DNA of 64,000 nucleotides, taken from the NCBI RefSeq assembly GCF_007301515.1, contig NZ_CP041666.1, positions 558,001-622,000 on the forward strand, written 5' to 3'. A program made the position numbers and the translations under genes. Positions 51,499 to 59,793 of this stretch are shown here, one piece after another. Source of the stretch: Radiobacillus deserti (GTDB taxonomy: Bacteria > Bacillota > Bacilli > Bacillales > Amphibacillaceae). The notes below the pieces were generated by a model. That model ran no database searches and had not been told where the DNA came from. It saw nothing but the letters and a program-made list of their open reading frames with translations. Every line of letters starts with the position of its first letter. Positions within the stretch are counted from its first letter, which is position 1.

Positions 51499-52107
51499 TT
51501 AAAGAATGTCCAATCTTACAATTAAGGCAATTAAAATTTGCAGTAAGATTTGGATATTGACAGCAATGTCAGTATCCATCGTAGATACAGTAACACCACG
51601 TGAATTTTCAATATAAACATGTTGCTTATTATGCTGACTAGATTTAACATTAGCCAGTAAATCCTGTGTGACTGCATCTGCTCTGCCATTGTCAAGGATA
51701 GAAATGCTAATTATCAAAGCAATCGCTACTTGAAGAGCCGCTTGGACATTTAACGCAGCTTGCGTGTCCGTAGTCGTAACATCAATATCACATGAATCTT
51801 TAATTACGATAGATTCATTACTCGTTTGGGAACTTTGCACTACTGCATCACCTTCTTGTGTTGTATCTTCATCAAAAGGATGGCAATCTGTTGGATCTAA
51901 TGCATTCCATTTTCTAGGTTCAGGTGAACAGCTTGCTTCCTCAACCACTGGTTCTTCATAGCAACAGGAAGTCGGCTCATCACATTGTTCTGGGCCAACA
52001 AAACAGTCATCTAGTCTTGACTTTTTATTTCTTTTAATCATAACTGTTTTTCCTTGGCTTCTACTTCGGTTAGCGCTTCTTGCTTTTTTTCTAGATTTTC
52101 TTGACAT
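51499..52107 (-). CDS. cotX: Spore coat protein of the CotX/CotV family
   Basis: A 202-residue coat protein starting at ATG 52107 behind GAAAGGAGAG. The N-terminus is very basic (MSRKSRKKARSANRSRSQGK), followed by a Cys-rich part (CFVGPEQCDEPTSCC). Two copies of the spore coat X/V domain follow (IKDSCDIDVTTTDTQAALNV; VYIENSRGVTVSTMDTDIAV), each ending in a hydrophobic strand. CotX-type proteins form the insoluble outer coat or crust. A clear sigma-K promoter lies upstream. Confidence 0.88.
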   Translation of the reverse strand: MSRKSRKKARSANRSRSQGKTVMIKRNKKSRLDDCFVGPEQCDEPTSCCYEEPVVEEASCSPEPRKWNALDPTDCHPFDEDTTQEGDAVVQSSQTSNESIVIKDSCDIDVTTTDTQAALNVQAALQVAIALIISISILDNGRADAVTQDLLANVKSSQHNKQHVYIENSRGVTVSTMDTDIAVNIQILLQILIALIVRLDIL

Positions 52108-52135
52108 ATTTACTCTCCTTTCTTCTAAGTTACGA

Positions 52136-52162
52136 TATAGTATGTGTTTTAATAGGAATGGT
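52136..52162 (-). promoter_or_regulatory. Sigma-K promoter of the cotX-like gene
   Basis: On the minus strand, AC (52161-52162), 16 bp, then CATACTATA (52136-52144), which fits the sigma-K consensus AC-N16-CATAnnnTA. It is 28 bp from the ATG, giving late mother-cell expression. Confidence 0.75.
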
Positions 52163-52259
52163 AAGGGTAAGTATCCAATATAATTCACCTATTTTTAATA
52201 GAAATAGAAAAGTCATCTAGTGCCTATTTTGCTGTTCTACTCTCCAGGATTAATGAAAA

Positions 52260-52291
52260 AAAGATGATTCCTTCTTTTGGGAATCATCTTT
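52260..52291. terminator. Terminator downstream of the 60-residue ORF
   Basis: AAAGATGATTCC (52260-52271) pairs with GGAATCATCTTT (52280-52291). A/T runs on both sides let it act in either direction, chiefly for the minus-strand gene ending at 52301. Confidence 0.8.
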
Positions 52292-52300
52292 ATCACGTAT

Positions 52301-52483
52301 TTAGTTATTATCAGGTTTAGATTGAGTCACAGCTTCCACACTTTTCTTCATATTGTTCATTATTTGTAAAATAGTCTCTTTATCTTCTTTACTCAGCTTC
52401 GCTTCCTGTAACTTAATGTTGTGTTTTCTTAATACGGAATCCACAAATGCATCCACATTTTGAATATTCGGCTCTTTCGCCAT
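52301..52483 (-). CDS. 60-residue protein, probably sporulation-related
   Basis: ATG 52483 behind TTTGGAGGTG. Helical, charged sequence (FVDSVLRKHNIKLQEAKLSK, DKETILQIMNNMKKSVEAVT). Family not recognised with certainty; the position between cotX-like and DUF2642 coat genes suggests a spore role. It has its own terminator. Confidence 0.6.
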   Translation of the reverse strand: MAKEPNIQNVDAFVDSVLRKHNIKLQEAKLSKEDKETILQIMNNMKKSVEAVTQSKPDNN

Positions 52484-52663
52484 TTTTTCACCTCCAAATT
52501 AACTTTTATACATCTTATTCTTCTCTCTCTTTTATGTGCTATAGATTATAGTCTATTTGAATCTGGAATCTAAAGCTTCCCTTTTTTAATCTAGTTATTA
52601 TATGGCATAAGAGTGGATTTTTTGGATAATAAAACAAGTGCCCTGCCAGTCTAAGAGAAACCG

Positions 52664-52672
52664 CATATAGTA
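52664..52672 (+). promoter_or_regulatory. Mother-cell sigma (E/K) -10-like box
   Basis: CATATAGTA fits CATAnnnTA, 34 bp before the TTG start of the coat gene; no AC at the proper -35 distance was found. Confidence 0.4.
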
Positions 52673-52706
52673 AAATTGAAATCTATTATAGAAAGGATGA
52701 ATATAA

Positions 52707-53075
52707 TTGGCACTGAATAGTAGACAACAAGCTCTTATGCAGTTGTTAAGACAATTGTCGCAAAATCTAGCTAACAACAATGGTCAAGGCGTTGACTTAG
52801 CTGACCTAGATATTGATTTAGACGTAGATCTAAACATTGGCGGTGGGGATGAGAATGGTGATGGAGGAGAAGTTCCTTCTATCCCAGGTACCCCAACAAC
52901 GCTTAGACAAGTGCTACTAAGTCTATTAAATGAACAAGTTGAGGTTACAACTCCATTCGGTACCGTTACTGGTACATTGCTTGCCGTACGAGACGATTAT
53001 ATTGTCATTATTGAGAGTACGGGAGATCAAGTTCTTGTCCGAATCGAAAAAATTGAATTTGTAAGTGAACTATAA
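52707..53075 (+). CDS. DUF2642 spore coat-like protein
   Basis: A 122-residue protein from TTG 52707 behind GAAAGGATG. N-terminal helix (RQQALMQLLRQLSQNLANNN), a very acidic Asp-rich stretch (residues about 30-55, DLDIDLDVDLN), then a beta domain LRQVLLSLLNEQVEVTTPFG with DDYIVIIEST, typical of DUF2642 coat proteins (Sm-like fold). Followed by a second DUF2642 gene, 13 bp downstream. Confidence 0.75.
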   Translation: MALNSRQQALMQLLRQLSQNLANNNGQGVDLADLDIDLDVDLNIGGGDENGDGGEVPSIPGTPTTLRQVLLSLLNEQVEVTTPFGTVTGTLLAVRDDYIVIIESTGDQVLVRIEKIEFVSEL

Positions 53076-53088
53076 GGAGGGAATTGAA

Positions 53089-53301
53089 ATGTTTGCAGAA
53101 ACATTTGCTGCGGAATTAGCTACGAGAATTGGTTCTAGGGTAGAGGTTGCAACTGATAATAACCTAATTGAAGGCATCCTTTCCACTGTTACAGAAGAAC
53201 TAGTACTAGTTATTGATATTACCAACGGATATAACGAGAACACGAAGTTGTATATCTCTATAGATGCCATTAACTTCGTACGTTTTCCTCAAGCTGCTTA
53301 A
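53089..53301 (+). CDS. Small DUF2642 spore coat-like protein
   Basis: A 70-residue protein, ATG 53089 behind AAGGAGGG; the longer frame from 53065 overlaps the previous gene. Sequence FAAELATRIGSRVEVATDNN, LVLVIDITNGYNEN and ISIDAINFVRFP gives the same beta fold as the C-terminal domain of the gene before. The two probably assemble together in the coat. A terminator follows. Confidence 0.72.
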   Translation: MFAETFAAELATRIGSRVEVATDNNLIEGILSTVTEELVLVIDITNGYNENTKLYISIDAINFVRFPQAA

Positions 53302-53319
53302 CATGAAGGAATAAACGTA

Positions 53320-53359
53320 CAAAAGGACTCAAAACATCCATTGTTTTGAGTCCTTTTTT
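53320..53359 (+). terminator. Terminator of the DUF2642 operon
   Basis: AAAAGGACTCAAAAC (53321-53335) pairs with GTTTTGAGTCCTTTT (53343-53357), 7-nt loop and T run. Confidence 0.9.
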
Positions 53360-53376
53360 GTTTGAGGGAAAAGTTG

Positions 53377-53418
53377 GAGCCCTAGATAATCCTTCTAACG
53401 ATTATCTAGGGCTCTTCT
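53377..53418. terminator. Second hairpin between convergent coat and glycan operons
   Basis: GAGCCCTAGATAAT (53377-53390) pairs perfectly with ATTATCTAGGGCTC (53401-53414), followed by TTCTTT. It may insulate the two convergent units. Confidence 0.7.
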
Positions 53419-53503
53419 TTAGAGAACATCATGTCAAAACTGAACGTGTTTTTTAGAAATAATTTTTCATTCTTATCATACAGTTAGTTAATGGAAAGTC
53501 TTT

Positions 53504-54418
53504 TTAAAACTGTTTCTGGTGTAAAGCTTTACTTATTTCATTTGCTTTTTGCAAAGTTTTTACACCATCATATCCGGTTACGGTTGGAATTCTGTCGGAC
53601 CTTATACATTCAATGAAGTCTGTTAATTGACGTTGTAAGGGTTGAATAGTATCGTGAATTCTTAATTCCTGAGAAACTAAATCCCGGGTTATTTTCAACT
53701 GGTTATTTAAAATATCTGCTTCGATTAAAGCATCCTCGGTAAGAATCTGGATTGTTCTTACTTTTCTCTTTGATTTAAAACTTGCAGTTAACTTAGCGAT
53801 TACGCCAGCTTCTGATTTGGTGAGAACACTGGCATGCTTCGGAGTATTTTCTATGATTTGGCCCATACTGAAAAAATTCAGTAATTTATCTTGTTTAATG
53901 AAGGACTGAAGAATATATAAATCGTGGATCATTAAGTCTTTAACCACATCTACATTTTTTAACTTTTCGTTATAAGGACTCATTCTATGAAAATCGAGTT
54001 CAATTATTGTTTGATCGCTTAGTTGCTCGGCTAACGTTTGAATTAAAGGATTAAATAATTCAATATGGCCAACTTGAAGCTTAACACCTGCTTTCTCTGC
54101 TTTTTCGATTAAATCTAGTGCTTGATCCACCGTATCTGTAATCGGTTTTTCCATAAAAATATGAACTTTATTTTCAATACAGCGTAAACCAATTTCATAG
54201 TGATATTCAGTTGGGACTACTATACTAACAGCGTCAACAGACCTTAGCAGTTCTGATAACGATTGGAATTGCTTGATAGTATATTTATCTGAAATCTGTC
54301 TGCCTTGTTTTGGGTCATTATCATAAATACCTACTAATTGGCAATGTTCCTTCATAGCTAAATATGTTTTGACATGATTTTCCCCCATATTTCCTGTTCC
54401 AATTACACCTACTTTCAT
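53504..54418 (-). CDS. Gfo/Idh/MocA oxidoreductase, UDP-sugar 3-dehydrogenase-like (WbpB/WlbA)
   Basis: A 304-residue dinucleotide-binding dehydrogenase. N-terminal GVIGTGNMGENHVKTY, the EKP motif in HIFMEKPITDT, and a C-terminal GFO domain with DLMIHDLYILQSF. WbpB/WlbA enzymes oxidise the C3 of UDP-GlcNAc-uronate before amination. Co-location with WbpD-like and WbpI-like genes supports that role, although the aminotransferase is not in the window. ATG behind GAGGAGAATC. Divergent from the cgeB-like gene. Confidence 0.78.
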   Translation of the reverse strand: MKVGVIGTGNMGENHVKTYLAMKEHCQLVGIYDNDPKQGRQISDKYTIKQFQSLSELLRSVDAVSIVVPTEYHYEIGLRCIENKVHIFMEKPITDTVDQALDLIEKAEKAGVKLQVGHIELFNPLIQTLAEQLSDQTIIELDFHRMSPYNEKLKNVDVVKDLMIHDLYILQSFIKQDKLLNFFSMGQIIENTPKHASVLTKSEAGVIAKLTASFKSKRKVRTIQILTEDALIEADILNNQLKITRDLVSQELRIHDTIQPLQRQLTDFIECIRSDRIPTVTGYDGVKTLQKANEISKALHQKQF

Positions 54419-54564
54419 ACTCTGATTCTCCTCACTTATTAAATACTACTCATTTGATATCCTATGCATGTAATAGAAAGTGAGATAGACAGCCGTAACG
54501 AAAAATGAAAATTGGCTGAAGAACTATTGTGAGTAACTAGATTACAAGATAGAAGGAGTCTGGA
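54419..54564. promoter_or_regulatory. Divergent promoter region of the glycan cluster
   Basis: 146 bp between two divergent genes. It must carry both promoters; I see no clear consensus box of sigma-A, sigma-E or sigma-K type. Confidence 0.3.
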
Positions 54565-55488
54565 ATGATGAATCTTTTGTTTATTGCACACGATACTTCC
54601 AGCTTTATTCATAGGTCTTTCTTTTATTTAGAACAGGAGCTGGCCAACGTTGTGAATGTAGAGGTTTGGAGGAAATCGGGGCATATTGATACCATTTTGA
54701 AACAACTTCACAAAAAACCTGATTTTATTCTTATCATGAATGACATAGAGAAAGAGATGTCTCCTCAAATTAGAGGTCTTGCTCACATAGATGTTCCAGT
54801 GGGGTTATTTATAAACGATGCTCATCGGTTTACAAAACTTAGAAAAAGCTATATAGAAAAGCATAATATTCCATATTTGTTACCGGTCGTACGTGATTAT
54901 TTCCTGAAAACGTACCCTGAATACGAAAAAAAAATGATTTGGATGCCACATTTCGTACAAACAGAACTATTTAAGGATTACGAACTGGAAAAAGACATAG
55001 ATTTACTATTAATAGGTGCAGTAAACGATTATTATCCAATAAGACAAAAAATAAGGAAGGCTTATGAAGGTGACGCAGATTTTGTGTACTATAAGCACCC
55101 AGGTTACCGAAATTTTAATGGGGAGGAAGAAGAGCTACATGCTATCGGAGAAAGCTATGCAAAGGTACTAAATCGGGCAAAAATAACCTTCACATGCCCC
55201 TCTAAACTTTTCTACCCGGTATTAAAGTATTATGAAGCACTTGCATGCAAAACCCTTCTGCTAGCACCTACATTCACGGAATTAGAGGACTTAGGATTTA
55301 GGCCTGGGTATCACTTTGTCGCGATAGATGAACATAATTTTCAAGAAAAAGCCACCTATTACTTAACTAACGAAAAGGAGAGGCTGAAAATTGTAGAACA
55401 GGGATATCAATTTGTTAGAAAATATCACTCTTTACAAGTGCGAACACAGCAACTGGTGAACAGAATGGAAAGAATTCTTCAAATGTAA
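54565..55488 (+). CDS. CgeB-like glycosyltransferase
   Basis: A 307-residue GT-B protein. N-terminal LLFIAHDTSSFIHRSFFYLE, middle GLFINDAHRFTKLRKSYIEK, and C-terminal FYPVLKYYEALACKTLLLAP, then ELEDLGFRPGYHFVAID, as in CgeB (Glyco_trans_1_2). CgeB in B. subtilis acts in maturation of the outermost spore layer, so this fits spore-surface glycosylation beside coat genes. ATG behind AAGGAG. Operon with the acetyltransferase and epimerase-like genes downstream (14 and 28 bp). Confidence 0.83.
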   Translation: MMNLLFIAHDTSSFIHRSFFYLEQELANVVNVEVWRKSGHIDTILKQLHKKPDFILIMNDIEKEMSPQIRGLAHIDVPVGLFINDAHRFTKLRKSYIEKHNIPYLLPVVRDYFLKTYPEYEKKMIWMPHFVQTELFKDYELEKDIDLLLIGAVNDYYPIRQKIRKAYEGDADFVYYKHPGYRNFNGEEEELHAIGESYAKVLNRAKITFTCPSKLFYPVLKYYEALACKTLLLAPTFTELEDLGFRPGYHFVAIDEHNFQEKATYYLTNEKERLKIVEQGYQFVRKYHSLQVRTQQLVNRMERILQM

Positions 55489-55502
55489 AGGGGAGGAAAA
55501 AC

Positions 55503-56180
55503 ATGTCAAACATTCATGAAAGTGTACAAATGGGACGTAATACCGTGATTGAAAGAGGAGTCGTAATTGGGAAGAATGTTGTCATTGGGCATAACACGGT
55601 TCTTCTGGAAGGTACTTATATAGGGGATAATGTTTCAATTGGAAGTAACTGTGTTCTAGGAATAAAACCAGGGGTGAACAAAAGAATGAGGAAAACCAAC
55701 CAACTGGATCAGGGTTTGGTTGTTGAATCGGATACCCATGTAGGGCATTTAGTATCCATTTATGCTGGTACAACAATCGGAGAAGGTGTGTTTATCGGGG
55801 ATCAAGCTAGCATAAGGGAAAATGTATGTATAGGAGAAGGTTCTGTTGTCGGCAGAGCAGCTATTGTTGAGCTAAATACAAATATCGGAAAGTCCTGCAC
55901 CATTCAAACATTAGCATACGTAACAGGGGATACTACATTAGAAGATGACGTATTTATCGGTCCTTGTGTATCTATGTCTAATGATAAGTACATGGGGGCA
56001 CAGCCTTATTTACTTAAAGGTCCTACTATTAAAAAAGGGGCTAAAATTGGAAACAATGCCTCATTATTACCTGGTATCACAATTGGAACGAATTCCATAG
56101 TAGGAGCAGGTACTGTAGTCACGAAAGATATAGAAGATAATGTGACGGTAGCTGGAGTTCCTGCTAAAAAATTAAACTAA
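55503..56180 (+). CDS. Hexapeptide-repeat acetyltransferase (WbpD/WlbB-like)
   Basis: A 225-residue left-handed beta-helix protein. Repeats such as VIGKNVVIGHNTVL, SIGSNCVLG, VFIGDQASIRENV, SCTIQTLAYVTG, and the closing IGTNSIVGAGTVVTKDIEDN and GVPAKKLN. WbpD/WlbB enzymes N-acetylate UDP-3-amino sugars using acetyl-CoA. ATG behind AAAGGGGAGG. Placed between the CgeB-like and C5-epimerase-like genes. Confidence 0.83.
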   Translation: MSNIHESVQMGRNTVIERGVVIGKNVVIGHNTVLLEGTYIGDNVSIGSNCVLGIKPGVNKRMRKTNQLDQGLVVESDTHVGHLVSIYAGTTIGEGVFIGDQASIRENVCIGEGSVVGRAAIVELNTNIGKSCTIQTLAYVTGDTTLEDDVFIGPCVSMSNDKYMGAQPYLLKGPTIKKGAKIGNNASLLPGITIGTNSIVGAGTVVTKDIEDNVTVAGVPAKKLN

Positions 56181-56208
56181 TAGGCTAGGTTTTAGTGAGG
56201 TGATGACA

Positions 56209-57228
56209 TTGAGTTCTCATAAAATAGAAGATATTCAAATTGTGATGCATGATCAATATGAGAAAATCGGCAAGAAAATCGGAAATGAATTTTTTGTCCC
56301 ACTTTCTTTAATAGAAAAAGGCTATCATTCCGAAAGTGAATGGAGACAGGACGAAAACACATTAAAAGTACATGTTACAAAGCTACGCGCACTAGATATT
56401 CAAGACTACCAGTATTACGGTAATTATTTGCATTATGATAAGAACAGTGTGGAGAACTGGAATGTTCAGTTTGATGCTAAAGGAATTCCTAAAACGATTT
56501 ATTCTTTTGGAGAGTATTACAATCCAGCCACAATAGCTCAATACGGTCTTCAGCACTATAGCTTGTACCATAAAAATAAAAATGAAGAAAGTAAAAAAAA
56601 GTTCTTTAAGGTCGCAGATTGGTTGATCGATAACCAAGACTCTAAAGGAGGGTGGGCCTATCATTTTAACTTACCTTATTTTCCTAAAAGACTGAAAGAC
56701 ATAAAAGCTCCGTGGTATTCTGCAATAGGGTTAGGAATGGCGATGTCCGTATTATCCAGAGCCTCCTACCTTTCGCGTAATCAGAATTACGCGAATCGAG
56801 CATTAAGAGCAAACGCTTTATTTCAAAGGTTTCCACCAAACGGAGTTCTAGCTAAATTTGAAAATGAATATTCCTTTTATGAGGAATGTCCTACGAATCC
56901 ACCTAGTTACATTTTAAATGGTTTTATGTTTGCTTTAGTCGGTTTATATGATTTAGCTACACGAACGGAAAACAAATTGACAAAGCAATTGTTTAACGAT
57001 GGAATGATTACATTGAAACGGATGCTACCCTTATATGATTTAGGAAACCGAACTGCATATGATCTGACGCATTACACGACGGATGGTGGGTATCCTAATG
57101 TTGCGAAATGGGGGTATCATGTTACACACATTCACTTACTAGCAACTTTAAATGCTGTTTCCAAGGATGATCGATTGAAGAAAGCGTTAAAAAGGTGGAC
57201 AGATTATTTGTACGGAAATACACCATGA
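56209..57228 (+). CDS. D-glucuronyl C5-epimerase family protein
   Basis: A 339-residue protein, TTG 56209 behind GAGGTG. Conserved points of the heparan/heparosan C5-epimerase C-terminal domain are seen: YYNPATIAQYGLQHY, DNQDSKGGWAYHF, YEECPTNPPSYILNGFMFAL and DLGNRTAYDLTHY, then YHVTHIHLL. These enzymes turn polymer-bound glucuronate into iduronate by C5 inversion. No signal peptide is visible, which is unusual for an enzyme acting on a polymer and suggests cytosolic action on a lipid-linked intermediate or in the mother cell. Activity is inferred. Confidence 0.78.
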   Translation: MSSHKIEDIQIVMHDQYEKIGKKIGNEFFVPLSLIEKGYHSESEWRQDENTLKVHVTKLRALDIQDYQYYGNYLHYDKNSVENWNVQFDAKGIPKTIYSFGEYYNPATIAQYGLQHYSLYHKNKNEESKKKFFKVADWLIDNQDSKGGWAYHFNLPYFPKRLKDIKAPWYSAIGLGMAMSVLSRASYLSRNQNYANRALRANALFQRFPPNGVLAKFENEYSFYEECPTNPPSYILNGFMFALVGLYDLATRTENKLTKQLFNDGMITLKRMLPLYDLGNRTAYDLTHYTTDGGYPNVAKWGYHVTHIHLLATLNAVSKDDRLKKALKRWTDYLYGNTP

Positions 57229-57231
57229 AAG

Positions 57232-57279
57232 AACCCCCAGATGATGTATGCCGATGGACATCACCTGGGGTTTTTTTTG
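57232..57279. terminator. Terminator after the epimerase-like gene
   Basis: AACCCCC...GATGATGT pairs with ACATCACCTGGGGTT with one bulge and one mismatch, followed by eight T. It also separates the convergent wecB-like gene. Confidence 0.82.
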
Positions 57280-57285
57280 AATCTC

Positions 57286-58368
57286 TTAATCCTTTTTTTC
57301 AAAACATCTTTTTAGAATTTGAATGATTTCATCTGCTGCTTTACCAGTTCCGAATAAAGGAGGATGCTCTTTTGGAGCACGAATGGATGTTGCAAATTGT
57401 ATGATTTTTTTCGTATCGGTACCAACTAATTGATTCCAGCCTGTTTTTATCGTTTCAGTCCACTCTGTTTCCTCCCTTAGAGTTAAACAGGGAACCTCCA
57501 GCATAAACGCTTCCTTTTGTAATCCACCAGAGTCTGTAAGAACGAGTTTTGCTTGAGAGGTGATCGCTAACATGTCGAAGTAATTAAGAGGTTCTACAAC
57601 CAAAATGGAAGAAGAAAGAAAGGGAGTTAAGTTAAACTGTTCTATTTTCTTTTTGGTCCTAGGGTGTAATGGTAAAACGGTTGGTGTTTCTAGTTGTTGT
57701 AATGCTTTCAGAATGGACGATAGCTTTTCGGGATCATCTGTATTTTCTGCCCGATGAATAGTTGCTAAATTGTAATCTTTTTTTGACAATTCTAGATCGT
57801 TGAGGATAGTAGATTCCTTTAATGCTATATCCTTAAAGTGAAGAACAGCATCATACATGATGTCACCAGTAACATACACACCCTTCGTAATCCCTTCCTT
57901 TCTCAGGTTTTCCATAGCGAATGCTGAAGGGCAAAATAACCACTGGGATAAGTGATCGGTAATAAGTCTATTAATTTCCTCCGGCATTTTTTTATTATAG
58001 CTTCGCAACCCAGATTCGATATGAGCGATAGGGAGGTGAAGCTTTGACGCTGCAAGACTTCCCGCAAGAGTAGAATTTGTATCTCCATAAACGAGAACGA
58101 TATCTGGTTGAATAGCTTCCATTATCGCTTCTATTTCCGTTAACATGACAGCAGTTTGCTTTCCATGTGGACCAGACCCAACCCCTAAATAATAAGCAGG
58201 CTCTGGAATCTGAAGTTGCTTAAAAAAGACTTCAGACATATTCGTATCATAATGTTGTCCTGTGTGAAGTACAACCTCTTGTATTTCTTCGCTCTTCTGT
58301 ATTTCTTTAGAAATCATGGCGGACTTAATAAATTGTGGTCGTGCTCCGACAACGGTCAAAATTTTCAT
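57286..58368 (-). CDS. Non-hydrolysing UDP-GlcNAc 2-epimerase (WecB/WbpI family)
   Basis: A 360-residue cytosolic epimerase. N-terminal MKILTVVGARPQFIKSAMIS, HTGQHYD, VYGDTNSTLAGSLAA, HIESGLRS and the C-terminal SGGLQKEAF, REETEWTE are all conserved. WecB makes UDP-ManNAc; WbpI acts on UDP-GlcNAc3NAcA. The neighbouring WbpB- and WbpD-like genes favour the WbpI role. ATG 58368 behind GGAAAGGAAG; the upstream in-frame codons to 58410 have no ribosome site. Confidence 0.88.
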   Translation of the reverse strand: MKILTVVGARPQFIKSAMISKEIQKSEEIQEVVLHTGQHYDTNMSEVFFKQLQIPEPAYYLGVGSGPHGKQTAVMLTEIEAIMEAIQPDIVLVYGDTNSTLAGSLAASKLHLPIAHIESGLRSYNKKMPEEINRLITDHLSQWLFCPSAFAMENLRKEGITKGVYVTGDIMYDAVLHFKDIALKESTILNDLELSKKDYNLATIHRAENTDDPEKLSSILKALQQLETPTVLPLHPRTKKKIEQFNLTPFLSSSILVVEPLNYFDMLAITSQAKLVLTDSGGLQKEAFMLEVPCLTLREETEWTETIKTGWNQLVGTDTKKIIQFATSIRAPKEHPPLFGTGKAADEIIQILKRCFEKKD

Positions 58369-58513
58369 TATCATCTTCCTTTCCATTTTAATCTTTACCC
58401 TGAGGACCATTTTGTTTGATGTCTGTTATTTTGAACATGATTTCAAACTAGGAGTAATATAATGTAAAAGTTGTTCTGGATGAGATTTCAATTAAGAAAG
58501 GAGCAAACGCTAA

Positions 58514-59749
58514 ATGGTCAAAAAGGTATGTATGCTTGTATCCGAACACCCTTTCCTAGATTCGAGAATCTATAAAAGAGAAGCAAAAAGCTTAAAAAAA
58601 CTAGGTTATGCTGTAACAATGGTTGTGCCTAGAAAGGGTGGCTATTTATTTGATATTGACGGATCACCAATAAAGGACAAATTTTTAGAAAAAAGATTTG
58701 TTCATGAAGGAATAGAGATAGTAACCTACGATTATGAGGAAAGTAGAACCCCGTTAAGCAAGGTGCTTTCCCCCGAATCACAGTGGGAGCAGGGGTTCAA
58801 CAATCCATTAACAGAATTAGGAGTTGCACAAGATGCAGATTTTTATCATGTCCATGAATACTTGTCGCTTTTCGCTGGAATAGGTGTTAAAAGAAAGCTT
58901 AAACGAAAGAATAAATCTATTAAACTTATTTATGATAGTCATGAACTAACACCGGATCCTTTTGATTCCCGAAATCCAGAGCAGTTAAGAAAAAATCTAA
59001 AAGAGAAGCTTTTATTGATGCTGAAAGAAACAGATTACGTGATTACCATTTCCCATTCCATAAAATCATGGTTTCTATCTCAGGACCCTTCTTTACAAGT
59101 AGAAGTCATCTATAATTCTCCCCCATTAGCACAAGGCTTCACGCCTAAAACGTTTAATAAGAATCGTATGGTTATGTGCTATGAGGGGAATATGGATTAC
59201 AAAAGAGGAAATAAGTCTAAAATACTGACAATAACGGATATTTGTTCAAAGTCTATCGATTTTCATTTTAAAATTATCGGCGGTACGAGACATGGGGATA
59301 GCATTCAAATCCCGGAACATCTAAAGAATAAGATAGAACTAACTGGATGGGTTGATTATTACGCGATCTCTGCCCATATGAAAAATGTAGATGTCGGTTG
59401 GATTGATTACGAAGACTTAAAGGATTCACTTAATCGGTCTTATGCGATGCCTAACAAATTTTTCAGCTATTTGAATAATGGTGTTCCGGTTGTAGTTAAC
59501 CGATGCCATGAGATGGAAACATTTATAAGGTCACACCGCTGTGGATTAGTTATTGATAAAAAAGAAGCCACTGCAGAAGACTATGCTAAAGCCATTTTGT
59601 ATTTAAGCCAAAATAAAGCTCTGTTAAAAACTATGAGTATAAATGCACGAAAAGTAATGGAAGACATCTATAGCTGGGAGAAGATGGAGAATCGATTAAA
59701 AAGTGTCTATGATCAATTATCCGGTAAGGAAGTTTTGTATTTTACGTAG
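58514..59749 (+). CDS. Glycosyltransferase family 4-like protein (paralog 1)
   Basis: A 411-residue GT-B transferase. Begins KKVCMLVSEHPFLDSRIYKR, with the family-specific segment GGYLFDIDGSP, the DXD-free acceptor region YHVHEYLSLF, YDSHEL, VIYNSPPLA, and the nucleotide-binding C-terminal part AMPNKFFSYLNNGVPVVVN. It shares this whole pattern with the genes at 61724 and 62938. ATG behind AAAGGAG. Donor and acceptor unknown; part of the glycan cluster. Confidence 0.85.
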   Translation: MVKKVCMLVSEHPFLDSRIYKREAKSLKKLGYAVTMVVPRKGGYLFDIDGSPIKDKFLEKRFVHEGIEIVTYDYEESRTPLSKVLSPESQWEQGFNNPLTELGVAQDADFYHVHEYLSLFAGIGVKRKLKRKNKSIKLIYDSHELTPDPFDSRNPEQLRKNLKEKLLLMLKETDYVITISHSIKSWFLSQDPSLQVEVIYNSPPLAQGFTPKTFNKNRMVMCYEGNMDYKRGNKSKILTITDICSKSIDFHFKIIGGTRHGDSIQIPEHLKNKIELTGWVDYYAISAHMKNVDVGWIDYEDLKDSLNRSYAMPNKFFSYLNNGVPVVVNRCHEMETFIRSHRCGLVIDKKEATAEDYAKAILYLSQNKALLKTMSINARKVMEDIYSWEKMENRLKSVYDQLSGKEVLYFT

Positions 59750-59793
59750 AACATTAACTCGATTCCTGCCATCTTCCACTAGCAACAGGTGGA

